From: JAEZKC01 sp046538945 | Lineage (GTDB): Bacteria; Fibrobacterota; Chitinivibrionia; Chitinivibrionales; Chitinispirillaceae | DNA length: 22,072 nt | Direction of reading: 5' to 3' | Assembly: GCA_046538945.1 (NCBI GenBank) | Contig: JBKHHW010000042.1 | Coordinates: 1 to 22,072 of the forward strand | Shown: piece by piece, positions 7,703-15,392 of the stretch | Position numbering within the stretch: position 1 is the first letter of the stretch | Layout: the number at the start of each line of letters is the position of its first letter | Notes under the pieces: model-generated | Told to the model about the DNA's origin: nothing | Seen by the model: the letters and a program-made list of their open reading frames with translations, nothing else | Database searches by the model: none | Translations under genes and position numbers: made by a program

Positions 7703-9487
7703 ATGACGCATAAGAACTATTTCGTATGGATGGTGCTTCTTTTTTCAATGTTGTTTTCCTGCAGCCGTGTTGTTTCTTTGGATGAACTGAAGATCGATGA
7801 CCGAATCCGTATCAATCAGATCGGCTATTACGAGAATGCGCCCAAGGTGGTTCTGGTGGCCGACAGTATCGAAGGTGAGTTTTTTCTTGTGGATACAGAG
7901 GGGAAAGTGGTTTTCAATGGAGAACTGGAGCCTCAGGGCAAATGGGATATTTCTGGCGAAACCCTGAGCCGGGGGGATTTCTCCAGATTCGCCAAAAGCG
8001 GCACGTATAGAATTTACATTTCATCTCTCGGTCTCTCTCCTGAATTCAAAATTGATGAAAAACTTTACGGCCCGGCTTTCAAATCGTCCCTCAAATCGTT
8101 TTTCTACCAGCGTGCGTCCATGGATCTGGACTCCGCTTACGCTGGTGTCTGGGCCAGAAAAGCGGGCCACCCCGATACCGCCTGCGTTCTTCATGAATCT
8201 ACCGGCAAGAAGGGAATCATTTCATCGCCGAAAGGGTGGTACGATGCGGGGGATTTCGGAAAATACGTTGTCAACGCGGGAATAACCACGGGGACGCTCC
8301 TTTCCCTTTACGAGCGTTTCCCCGGGCTGGTCAGAGACGATTTTACCGGCATACCTGAAGGCCAAAACTCAAAAAGCGACCTGCTTGATGAGATCAAATA
8401 TGAACTCGACTGGCTCAAAACGATGCAGGATGAGGATGGGGGAGTGTTTTTCAAACTTGCCGGTCTGAGCTGGCCGGGCATAATTATGCCTCACCAAGAC
8501 ACTCTGGGCAGGTATATTATAGGTAAATCCACAACATCAACCCTCTGCTTTGCGGCCGTTATGGCTCAGGCTGGACGTCTTTTCGTTGAATACGACAGTG
8601 CATACGCAAAGGATTGTCTTGAAAGAGCAAAACGGGCCTACCGTTGGGCCGAAGGTAATCCCGCGGTCAGGGAACCCGAAGAACAGGGCGGAAGTGGTGG
8701 CTACGGAGTTTTACAGCACGGATGGATAGACACCACCTGCGCCGGATCCCAGTATCTGGTCAGCGGCGACGGTGCCTACAAGGATGAGTTCCTGTGGGCT
8801 GCAGCAGAGCTTTACATATCTTCCGGTGATGAAAAATACGGCTCGGATGTCGAAAAAGGAATTTCTGAAATGACATTTATCGATGTTCCGGCCTGGTGGG
8901 ACCTGCAGGGCATGGCGTATTATTCACTCCTCACTGCTTCAAACAGTCTGAAGGAAAATATCAAAGATACAGTCAGAAACCGTATTCTGTCCGTCGCGGA
9001 AAAGCACCGCGCGATTATAAACGGAAATCCTTACCAAATTCCCTATGAATGCTTTTTCTGGGGTTCAAATGCCTCGTTTATGAACATCGGCACTCTTTTT
9101 TCGTATGCATATGAACTTACCGGTGACAGTGCTTATTTCGATGCTCTCACCCGGACGGTTGATTACGTCTTCGGAAAAAACCCCATCGGCATCTCGTATG
9201 TAACCGGTCACGGTCATAAGTATCCCCGTTTTGTCCATCACCGCCAGTGCGGAGCGGATGGTGTTGAGGAACCTATTGCGGGTTTTCTGACGGGAGGTCC
9301 CAATTCTCTTCGCCAGGACGATGTTGAAAAGGTTTCCTGGGGGGCCAAATACATTCATCACGAACCGGCTCGTTCCTATGTTGATGATGATAAGAGCTAC
9401 GCCTCAAATGAAGTGGCAATAAACTGGACTTCATCACTTGTACACTGTCTGGGTTATCTGTATGCAAAGGAAAGGTCCGAAAAGTGA
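7703..9487 (+). CDS. Glycoside hydrolase family 9 lipoprotein (endoglucanase-like)
   Basis: Predicted beta-1,4-glucan hydrolase acting outside the cytoplasm. Residues 34-118 form the CelD_N-type immunoglobulin-like domain (IRINQIGYYENAPKVVLV start). The GH9 (alpha/alpha)6 catalytic domain runs from about 122 to 588. The catalytic Asp pair is in GWYDAGD (Asp181, Asp184), the HHR substrate-binding loop is at 512-514 after GKNPIGISYVTG, and the proton donor is Glu570 in NEVAINW. All key residues are present. A signal segment ends in the lipobox LFSC (Cys20), so it is probably membrane-anchored and may be a cellodextrinase or surface cellulase rather than a freely secreted one. No carbohydrate-binding module is seen. 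I chose ATG 7703, with GAAAGG 6 nt upstream, over the TTG at 7697, which abuts that site. The stop overlaps the thioesterase GTG by 4 bp. Confidence 0.94.
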   Translation: MTHKNYFVWMVLLFSMLFSCSRVVSLDELKIDDRIRINQIGYYENAPKVVLVADSIEGEFFLVDTEGKVVFNGELEPQGKWDISGETLSRGDFSRFAKSGTYRIYISSLGLSPEFKIDEKLYGPAFKSSLKSFFYQRASMDLDSAYAGVWARKAGHPDTACVLHESTGKKGIISSPKGWYDAGDFGKYVVNAGITTGTLLSLYERFPGLVRDDFTGIPEGQNSKSDLLDEIKYELDWLKTMQDEDGGVFFKLAGLSWPGIIMPHQDTLGRYIIGKSTTSTLCFAAVMAQAGRLFVEYDSAYAKDCLERAKRAYRWAEGNPAVREPEEQGGSGGYGVLQHGWIDTTCAGSQYLVSGDGAYKDEFLWAAAELYISSGDEKYGSDVEKGISEMTFIDVPAWWDLQGMAYYSLLTASNSLKENIKDTVRNRILSVAEKHRAIINGNPYQIPYECFFWGSNASFMNIGTLFSYAYELTGDSAYFDALTRTVDYVFGKNPIGISYVTGHGHKYPRFVHHRQCGADGVEEPIAGFLTGGPNSLRQDDVEKVSWGAKYIHHEPARSYVDDDKSYASNEVAINWTSSLVHCLGYLYAKERSEK

Positions 9488-10251
9488 GCGGGATTGTTTC
9501 TGCAGTAGATATCAGTTCGATACCGGAGGGGATGCTTCAGACAGAGTTCACAGTGCGTTCGTACGATGTGGATATCCGACAGCGCGCCACCATTGAAACG
9601 ATTGCCCGTTATCTTCAGGAAACTGCATGGATGCATGCGGAGGAGCTTGATCTTGGGTATGAGCATCTTGGAAAGGAAGGTCTGGTATGGGTTCTGTCTC
9701 GCCTGTCTTTACATGTGCATGCATTTCCTCGCTGGGCGGATAAAGTGTACGTTCGGACCTGGCCCCGGGGTTCATCAGGACTCATGGCCATGCGTGATTT
9801 CCAGATTTTCTCCTCAAAGGGAGAACTTCTGGTTTCTGCCGGAAGTGCCTGGATTATTCTTGACAGGAAACGGGGCCGTCCCCGACGGCCGGATAATCAT
9901 CTTTCCCTGATCTCCGTTTTGCCTCAGAAAAGGGCCCTGCCCTTTGATCCTCAAAAGATTTCTCCGATAGCTGAGTGCCCCGAATGCGGAAATCTAATCG
10001 TTCGCTACAGCGACATAGATATGAACAGTCATGTGAATAACACCCGTTATGTCGGCTGGATAATGGATCTGTTCCCCCGTCAATTCCACGAGGAATCCTC
10101 CGTCCGCTCGCTGGAAATCAACTACCTGGCTGAATGCAGCTGGGAAGATTCGGTAACCGCTTATCTGAAAAGAACTGACCGGGGCGGCGCTGTATCTTTA
10201 GTCCGTCACAGAGACAAGGTTGAGGTAATTCGGGCTGAAGTAGGATGTTAG
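9484..10251 (+). CDS. Acyl-ACP thioesterase (FatA/FatB-like, PF01643)
   Basis: Releases free fatty acids from acyl carrier protein in the cytoplasm. The 255-aa protein has two tandem hot-dog halves. The first carries FTVRSYDVDIRQRATIETIARYLQ; the second carries the active-site segment with Asp179, Asn181 and His183 followed by VNNTRYV. Glu211, in SLEINYLAEC, matches the position of the plant catalytic Glu. Bacterial members are common in anaerobes, where they adjust fatty acid release. The start is GTG 9484 with GGAAAGG 8 nt upstream, overlapping the GH9 stop as GTGA; the ATG at 9532 has a GGAGG too close to it to be preferred. Coupling to a cellulase gene is unexpected. It converges on the sugar kinase gene with a 23-bp gap and no evident terminator. 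Confidence 0.92.
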   Translation: MSGIVSAVDISSIPEGMLQTEFTVRSYDVDIRQRATIETIARYLQETAWMHAEELDLGYEHLGKEGLVWVLSRLSLHVHAFPRWADKVYVRTWPRGSSGLMAMRDFQIFSSKGELLVSAGSAWIILDRKRGRPRRPDNHLSLISVLPQKRALPFDPQKISPIAECPECGNLIVRYSDIDMNSHVNNTRYVGWIMDLFPRQFHEESSVRSLEINYLAECSWEDSVTAYLKRTDRGGAVSLVRHRDKVEVIRAEVGC

Positions 10252-10274
10252 AAACTGTGTCGGCTTTTCAGCAA

Positions 10275-11213
10275 TCAAGTTTGCAGAATATTCCCCGGGC
10301 GAATCGATAGCGCATTCATTTTGGCCGTTTCCATCCCGCTGGCCACTGCCTTGCTGAGGTTCTTATTCTGGTGCCAGGAACTGGCGAAGCCTGCCGTGAA
10401 TGCATCACCGCATCCGATTGTGTTGACCGGTTCGATAACGTCTGCTTCAACGGAACAGATCTGCTCTTTATCATTGTAAAGGCATCCCTGACTTCCTCTG
10501 GTTATAACACTCGTTATTCCGAATGTATCGAATATTTCAATCATCTTTTCACCTGTCTTTTTCAAATGTTCGCTATCTGTTTCATTTTCCCATACACTGT
10601 CCAGGGAAAAAAAAGTTTCGGTGAATTCGCTGAGATTCGGTTTGATGAAATCGGGAGCGAAGGGAAGCGAATTAATCAGATCGTTACCTTTGATATCCAA
10701 AATTACTGTTTTCCCACAATATTTCGCCTCCTTTACCAGTCCGGGGTAAAGGTCATCAGAAAATCCCGGCGCTTTCGTTCCGGATATGATGACCGTATGC
10801 GCCTGTGGCAGCAGTGATCTGAACAGCTCAAAAAATTCATTCTCAACGTTGTCTCCCACCGGTTGGGTGGGTTCTATGATTTCGGTGGTGGTGTTGCTCT
10901 GTCGGTTGAGCAACGTGCTGCAGTAACGGACTTGTGAATCAGATTCCACAAAGGAAAGGGTGACTTCCGTTTGTTCTGTTAATCCGTGAAACAGTTCTTT
11001 GTCTCTCCCGCCGAGTTGAGTTATGTGATGAACTCTCTGGCCCAGTTGCTGCAGAATCCGGCTGACATTCACGCCTTTGCCGGAAGCATCCAGAAACAGC
11101 TGCCCGCAGCGGTTGACCTGATCCTCCCGGAAATTATCAAACAGGAGAGTTTTCTGGAGTGTGGGATTGAGGCAAATTGTAAGAAATAGAGTGTTGTCGT
11201 TATTCATAAGCAT
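10275..11213 (-). CDS. PfkB-family sugar kinase (1-phosphofructokinase/LacC-like)
   Basis: Cytoplasmic ATP-dependent kinase of the ribokinase/PfkB fold, 312 aa. The DASGKGVNVSRIL segment (42-54) and the C-terminal NTIGCGDAFTAGF motif (264-276) with catalytic base Asp270 are intact and place it with the FruK/LacC/PfkB2 branch that phosphorylates phospho-hexoses. In that branch the N-terminal motif is usually LNPALD, with the Asp contacting the sugar; here it reads LNPTLQ, with Gln20 in that position, so the substrate may differ. No phosphotransferase or tagatose genes are adjacent. ATG 11213, or ATG 11207 two codons later, has no Shine-Dalgarno outside a hairpin that ends 4 nt upstream. The gene is 62 bp after the aspartokinase gene on the same strand. 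Confidence 0.88.
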   Translation of the reverse strand: MLMNNDNTLFLTICLNPTLQKTLLFDNFREDQVNRCGQLFLDASGKGVNVSRILQQLGQRVHHITQLGGRDKELFHGLTEQTEVTLSFVESDSQVRYCSTLLNRQSNTTTEIIEPTQPVGDNVENEFFELFRSLLPQAHTVIISGTKAPGFSDDLYPGLVKEAKYCGKTVILDIKGNDLINSLPFAPDFIKPNLSEFTETFFSLDSVWENETDSEHLKKTGEKMIEIFDTFGITSVITRGSQGCLYNDKEQICSVEADVIEPVNTIGCGDAFTAGFASSWHQNKNLSKAVASGMETAKMNALSIRPGNILQT

Positions 11214-11217
11214 TAAG

Positions 11218-11258
11218 AACAGCAGAGAGAGACAAAGTATGATAGTCTCTCTGCTGTT
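11218..11258 (-). terminator. Long hairpin between aspartokinase and PfkB-kinase genes
   Basis: Arms at 11218-11233 and 11245-11258 pair over 14 bp with one 2-nt GA bulge, around an 11-nt loop. It begins 17 nt after the aspartokinase stop and ends only 4 nt before the kinase ATG at 11213. On the transcribed strand the stem is followed by TTCTTAATG, a weak U-rich stretch. It could be a terminator for aspartokinase, an attenuator, or a structure that controls kinase translation. Confidence 0.6.
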
Positions 11259-11275
11259 AAGTTCGGGTTGAAAAA

Positions 11276-12637
11276 TCAGTTGAAGAATTCTTTATACAGA
11301 GCATTGACTGCTTTTTTCTCATCAGAAGCATCGATACCGAAAATGATACTGATCTCGCTACTGCCCTGGTTAACCATTTTTATATTCACCCCGGCTTTTG
11401 AAAGGGCTCCGGCAGCCTGGGAGAGGACTCCGATTTTGTGAATCAGCCCTTCGCCGACCAGTGCTATAAGTGCAATGCCGAACTCGGTTCTGATTTCATC
11501 CGGTCCCAGGCGATCATCGATAGTTCTTATTATGTTGTTGACCGTTTCAGGTTTGAGTTGAGTCTGATCGAGTACCACGGAGATGTTATCCACCCCGGAT
11601 GGAGTGTGTTCGTATGATAGTTCCATTTCCTCGAAGATGGTAAGTAGCCTTCTTCCGAATCCCAATTCCCTGTTCATTAGAAATTTCTGTAGAGTGAAGC
11701 TGCAGTAACCACCTCCGGAAGCCACTCCGATCACATCCCGCTCACCTGGAAGTCTTTCGGACACAATCAGAGTTCCGTTGTTATCAATATTGTTGGTATT
11801 GCGCAGGCGAATGGGAATCTTCTTGCGCATGACCGGTTTCACCGCCTCTTCATGAAGCACATCAAATCCGATATAGGAAAGCTCTCTCATCTCTTTGTAA
11901 GTCAGAGCCTTAATTTGGGCCGGGGTATCGACCATGTGGGGATGAGCGCTGAAAATGCCGTCCACATCTGTGAAGTTTTCGTAGACCGAGGCATCTATTG
12001 CTTCGGCAAGAATCGCTCCGGTAAGGTCACTGCCGCCCCGGCTGAAAGTGGCAATTTCATCCTCTTCTGTGTAGCCGAAAAAGCCTGGAAACACCACGAC
12101 CTGCTCGGCACACAACCTCTTAAGCCCGGCAAGTTTCAGCGCCACATCCTTTATAGGCTGTGCGTCTCCAAAAACCGGCGTCACGATCAGCCCTGCATCT
12201 TTGGGAGAAACATACTTGGCTTTAATACCCTGAATGTTCAGAAAGTCGGCGAAAAGCTTGCAGTTGAGATCCTCACCGGCGGAAACCACCAGGTCACGGA
12301 ACTTTTCCTTGTTTTCTTTGGGAGAACTTAACCTGTCATCCAGGTCGGACAACACCTGCTCAAGACGTTCACGGGATACTCCCAAGGGTTCGTAATTGGT
12401 AAGAAAGCGGTTTTTGATCTCCTGAAGAGAAGCGGAATAGTCCTGATCCTCAAATGCCTTCGCGGTGGCATCGATGAGCAGATCGGTTACTTTCACATTG
12501 AATCCAGGGGCTTTACCCGGTGCGGAAAGCACAATGCAGCGGCGCTGGGGATTGAACCGCATGATTTCGACGATCTGTTTCAGCTTGTCACTGGTGGCGA
12601 CTGAGCTGCCGCCGAATTTGCAGACTATCAGATCCAT
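11276..12637 (-). CDS. lysC: Aspartate kinase, monofunctional
   Basis: Phosphorylates L-aspartate with ATP, the first step toward lysine, threonine and methionine and, in Gram-negatives, diaminopimelate for the cell wall. The amino acid kinase domain starts with VCKFGGSSVA (5-14), which includes the nucleotide-binding Lys7. FSRGGSDLTG (198-207) and NFTDVDGIFSAHP (221-233) are classical aspartokinase blocks. From about residue 300 there are two ACT domains (VIGVASGGGYCSF and LIALVGEGL near 390-398), where feedback inhibitors bind. At 453 aa there is no fused homoserine dehydrogenase. AGAGG precedes ATG 12637 by about 6 nt. Its promoter must lie in the 201-bp gap up to the AraC gene; three 7-bp repeats sit there. 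No other amino acid biosynthesis gene is adjacent. Confidence 0.95.
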   Translation of the reverse strand: MDLIVCKFGGSSVATSDKLKQIVEIMRFNPQRRCIVLSAPGKAPGFNVKVTDLLIDATAKAFEDQDYSASLQEIKNRFLTNYEPLGVSRERLEQVLSDLDDRLSSPKENKEKFRDLVVSAGEDLNCKLFADFLNIQGIKAKYVSPKDAGLIVTPVFGDAQPIKDVALKLAGLKRLCAEQVVVFPGFFGYTEEDEIATFSRGGSDLTGAILAEAIDASVYENFTDVDGIFSAHPHMVDTPAQIKALTYKEMRELSYIGFDVLHEEAVKPVMRKKIPIRLRNTNNIDNNGTLIVSERLPGERDVIGVASGGGYCSFTLQKFLMNRELGFGRRLLTIFEEMELSYEHTPSGVDNISVVLDQTQLKPETVNNIIRTIDDRLGPDEIRTEFGIALIALVGEGLIHKIGVLSQAAGALSKAGVNIKMVNQGSSEISIIFGIDASDEKKAVNALYKEFFN

Positions 12638-12697
12638 ATAAACCTCTTCGATCGGTTTGCCCTTACCGTTGTACGATGATCACTGAATCGCGGGTAT

Positions 12698-12718
12698 GTT
12701 CAGCGTTCAGCGTTCAAC
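12698..12718. repeat. Three tandem 7-bp repeats upstream of aspartokinase
   Basis: GTTCAGC occurs at 12698-12704 and 12705-12711, and GTTCAAC at 12712-12718. The array lies 61-81 bp upstream of the aspartokinase start codon. The remainder of the 201-bp gap shows no convincing promoter or terminator. The repeats may be a regulator-binding array or simple replication slippage. Confidence 0.6.
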
Positions 12719-12838
12719 GATATCGGATTGAAAATGGTTTTGTGATTATTGCCTAAGAAGATCTTTCGATTGGCATCATTTGAAAATAAGTTATTTCTGA
12801 GCTGCTACCAAAGTCGGTTGCTGTTTCACTTTTTTTGA

Positions 12839-13813
12839 TCAGTTCTGAATTCTGAACCCGGATCTCTGAACTTTCTCTCTGTATATCTGGGGCGTAACTC
12901 CGCAGTGACGCTTGAAAGCCCGGGTGAAGGAGTTGCTGTTCGGATAACCCACCTTGTAGGCTATATCGACAATCTGTTCGCTGCTGCTTTCGAGCATATG
13001 CTTGGCGTGTTCCATCCGCACGGAGGTCATGTACTGGTATAATGTGCGTCCGGTTTCCTTCTTAAATAGTACATTGAGGTAATTGATATCAACCGCGCAC
13101 TCGTTTTCAAGCTCCTGCTGGTGCTCCATGCGTGAATAGTGCAGATCCATGAAAATTTTGGCTTTGGCGACCAGACTTCTGGCCTTGTTTTTGGGAAACT
13201 GGCTCTCTTCTATGAGCAGGAGGCCTTTTTTAAACAGTACAACCAGTATCTCCAGAAGCCGGGAAATGGTTGCCAGGCCGAGCATCTCTTTTCTGTTTGC
13301 TATCACCTGCATCAGATCGAAAGCGAGATTCTCAAAATAGAGCCGTTCATTATTACTCAGGACTATTTTCCCCTCGATTTCCGTATTCCAGTAGCATTTG
13401 GCCTGTTGAGAGGGAAGAAGCGAGAAAAGGAGCTGAAAACACTCGAAGTTGCCTCGCTGATGAAGGTAGCTGTGCCGTTCACCATGCTCCATAATACCTA
13501 GAAGTCCCGGGCGTGCTGTGCCGAAAGTGTTTCTGGTGACGTTCTGAAGGATTCCTGTTCCTTCAACCTGATACCATAATCTGTAACAGTCCTGTTGAAA
13601 TCGCAGAGGCATTGTTGTAAGATTAGAAGAAGTAGAGGAGTGTTCCAGATAATCTATGGAATGGACCTCAATCTTCACCTTGGACAGCTCGATAAGAGGC
13701 TTATCGTTCCAGCGACGTAGACAGTCAAAGGTCCGCAATGCCGGAAAAGACGGATGGGCCGTGAAAACCGGGTCTTTAAAAGACGAAAGTATATCATGAC
13801 GCGTTGGAAACAT
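12839..13813 (-). CDS. AraC-family transcriptional regulator
   Basis: DNA-binding regulator of 324 aa. The C-terminal double helix-turn-helix domain spans about 226-312. It includes DINYLNVLFKKETGRTLYQY (first helix-turn-helix) and the family signature IAYKVGYPNSNSFTRAFKRHCGVTP (284-308). The N-terminal 200 residues probably form a cupin-like ligand-sensing domain; YRLWYQVEGTGIL and GLLGIMEHGERHSYL look like the sugar-sensing barrel strands of AraC/XylS proteins. Nothing identifies the ligand; sugar-responsive members are common, and the importer operon lies about 7 kb away. ATG 13813 has no ribosome-binding site; the next in-frame Met is residue 68, inside the sensing domain, so the first ATG is kept. 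It is divergent from the sigma factor gene over 131 bp. Confidence 0.9.
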   Translation of the reverse strand: MFPTRHDILSSFKDPVFTAHPSFPALRTFDCLRRWNDKPLIELSKVKIEVHSIDYLEHSSTSSNLTTMPLRFQQDCYRLWYQVEGTGILQNVTRNTFGTARPGLLGIMEHGERHSYLHQRGNFECFQLLFSLLPSQQAKCYWNTEIEGKIVLSNNERLYFENLAFDLMQVIANRKEMLGLATISRLLEILVVLFKKGLLLIEESQFPKNKARSLVAKAKIFMDLHYSRMEHQQELENECAVDINYLNVLFKKETGRTLYQYMTSVRMEHAKHMLESSSEQIVDIAYKVGYPNSNSFTRAFKRHCGVTPQIYREKVQRSGFRIQN

Positions 13814-13820
13814 GGGCGAT

Positions 13821-13832
13821 TAATATATATTA
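13821..13832. promoter_or_regulatory. AT palindrome just upstream of the AraC-family gene
   Basis: TAATATATATTA is a perfect 12-bp palindrome whose edge lies 7 bp upstream of the AraC start at 13813. Read on the minus strand it also contains -10-like hexamers (TATATT) very near the ATG, which would give a leaderless or nearly leaderless transcript. No matching -35 was found, so it may instead be an operator. Confidence 0.3.
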
Positions 13833-13944
13833 TGGTCACACTAAAATTACCTGCTACAGCTTTTAAGCCACATCTAAACATGTACCCGGTCTGATCGAGA
13901 AGTGTTTGTGTGTGGGTTGGATATAAAAATCAAAGCGGACGAGG

Positions 13945-14835
13945 ATGTCCGAAGAATGTGCATCAACTATGCCTCCAAATAATTCTGATTCAAATCGTTT
14001 CATTACGGATGACGGATCATTATCGTTGTATTTAAAGGAAATCGGCAAATACAAGTCTCTTCCTCTTGAGGAGGAGGCCAAGCTTGCCGTGCGAATTCGC
14101 AAGGGTGATAAAAGAGCTTTGGAAAAGTTGGTCAAAGCGAATCTGCGTTTCGTGGTGAGTGTCTGCCGCAACTACCAGAACCAGGGCTTGCCGCTCAGTG
14201 ATCTCATAAACGAGGGTAATCTTGGACTTATCAGGGCAGCCAAGCGGTTTGACGAGAAAAAGAACTTCAAATTCATATCCTATGCGGTATGGTGGATTCG
14301 CCAGGCGATACTTCAGGCTCTGGCTGAACAGTCCCGGATCGTGAAACTGCCGCTCAACAGGGTGGGGACCATTCACAAAATCGGAAAGGTCCAGAGCAAA
14401 CTTGAGCAGAAGCTGAACCGGATGCCCAACGTGGATGAGATCGCAACCGAGCTTGCACTTGATACTCAGGAGGTGCGGGAAACGGTCCGGATTGGTAACA
14501 GTCATATGTCTCTGGATGCTCCTCTTCTGATGGGGGATGATTCAAAGCTTATGGATGTGCTCAAGGATGACAATCAGGAGCAGCCCGACGAGGGAGTGAT
14601 CGATATATCGCTTCAGGCTGAAGTGAATGCTGTTCTGGAGAGTCTTTCCGAGAGGGAAATGGAAGTTGTCAAACTCTATTTCGGCATCGGTGAGGAAACA
14701 GCTTATACACTTGAAGAAATCGGACAGCGTTTCAATCTGACGCGCGAACGGGTGCGTCAGATAAAGGAGAAGGCGCTCAAGCGGCTCAAACACAGTTCAC
14801 GAAGTGCCCGGCTGTTTCAGTACAGGGGCTCTTAA
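13945..14835 (+). CDS. rpoD: RpoD/SigA-family RNA polymerase sigma factor
   Basis: Sigma-70 family protein of 296 aa. Region 1.2 begins at about residue 24 (DGSLSLYLKEIGKYKSLP), region 2 spans 60-132 with the -10-binding FKFISYAVWWIRQAI (108-122), region 3 spans about 135-215, and region 4 spans 225-285 with the helix-turn-helix TRERVRQIKEKALKRLK (266-282). There is no region 1.1 and no long non-conserved insert, as in the short primary sigma factors of Bacteroidota and relatives, so it could be the housekeeping sigma. A group 2 alternative factor is also possible, because other copies cannot be seen here, and the symbol is therefore provisional. ATG 13945 has GAGG immediately before it, an unusually short spacing; ATG 13969 is an alternative. 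The Cys-rich gene follows after 20 bp. Confidence 0.93.
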   Translation: MSEECASTMPPNNSDSNRFITDDGSLSLYLKEIGKYKSLPLEEEAKLAVRIRKGDKRALEKLVKANLRFVVSVCRNYQNQGLPLSDLINEGNLGLIRAAKRFDEKKNFKFISYAVWWIRQAILQALAEQSRIVKLPLNRVGTIHKIGKVQSKLEQKLNRMPNVDEIATELALDTQEVRETVRIGNSHMSLDAPLLMGDDSKLMDVLKDDNQEQPDEGVIDISLQAEVNAVLESLSEREMEVVKLYFGIGEETAYTLEEIGQRFNLTRERVRQIKEKALKRLKHSSRSARLFQYRGS

Positions 14836-14855
14836 GCTTTTTCAGGGAGGCAGTT

Positions 14856-15389
14856 GTGAAAAGATGCGCTTATTGCGGAACGGATATCCTTTTTGTGGAG
14901 GGTAGAACCGTTGATGGACTTCATTTCTGTAACAGCAGATGCGCCTCCCATGCTCCTTTCTTCCCTTTCACCGATCAGGTTACCTCTGATGAGCTCGATG
15001 ATTTCGTGAATAAGATTTACAAGGGAAACTGCCCGGTGTGCAACAAGAGGGGGCCTGTGAATTTCTATCTGTCGCACAGAATCAGCTCTGCTTTGGTCAT
15101 GAGTTCCTGGGGAAGTCGGCATAAGATCTGCTGCCGCCGATGCGGCACCAAAATGCTGCTTCTGGCGATGTTCCGCTGTTTTTTTCTTGGCTGGTGGAAT
15201 TTTCCCTGGGGTGTGATTATGACCCCGGTGCAGATAATCCGCAATTCTGTTGAAATCCTCAACGGATACATCCAGGAAAAACCTTCAGGAAGGTTCAGGC
15301 GAGCACTGAAACTAAAACTGGCCAAAATATATATGGAAAAGAGGAAAAAGGAGCAGGAGGAAGAGGAAAGAGAACTTGTAATGGCTTGA
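14856..15389 (+). CDS. Cysteine-rich, possibly membrane-associated protein of unknown function
   Basis: I do not recognise a named family. The 177-aa protein has four Cys pairs: Cys4-x2-Cys7, Cys25-x3-Cys29, Cys59-x2-Cys62 and Cys92/93-x2-Cys96, which could form two zinc-ribbon-like sites. Residues 99-125 are hydrophobic and aromatic (LLLAMFRCFFLGWWNFPWG), suggesting membrane insertion or a buried helix. The C-terminal 35 residues are strongly charged, with a run of Lys then Glu that should be helical. The start is GTG 14856, supported by AGGGAGG 5 nt upstream; it begins 20 bp after the sigma factor stop, so the two are probably co-transcribed. It converges on the S41 peptidase gene with only 3 bp between stops. 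A cytoplasmic zinc-binding membrane protein is the best structural guess. Confidence 0.8.
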   Translation: MKRCAYCGTDILFVEGRTVDGLHFCNSRCASHAPFFPFTDQVTSDELDDFVNKIYKGNCPVCNKRGPVNFYLSHRISSALVMSSWGSRHKICCRRCGTKMLLLAMFRCFFLGWWNFPWGVIMTPVQIIRNSVEILNGYIQEKPSGRFRRALKLKLAKIYMEKRKKEQEEEERELVMA

Positions 15390-15392
15390 GTT

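Noticed and set aside
11852..12331. Plus-strand open frame inside the aspartokinase region
   Set aside because: It is antisense to highly conserved aspartokinase motifs, with no ribosome site or domain of its own.
12698..12718. CRISPR-like or iteron origin array
   Set aside because: It has only three contiguous 7-bp copies, with no spacers, no cas genes and no replication initiator gene nearby.
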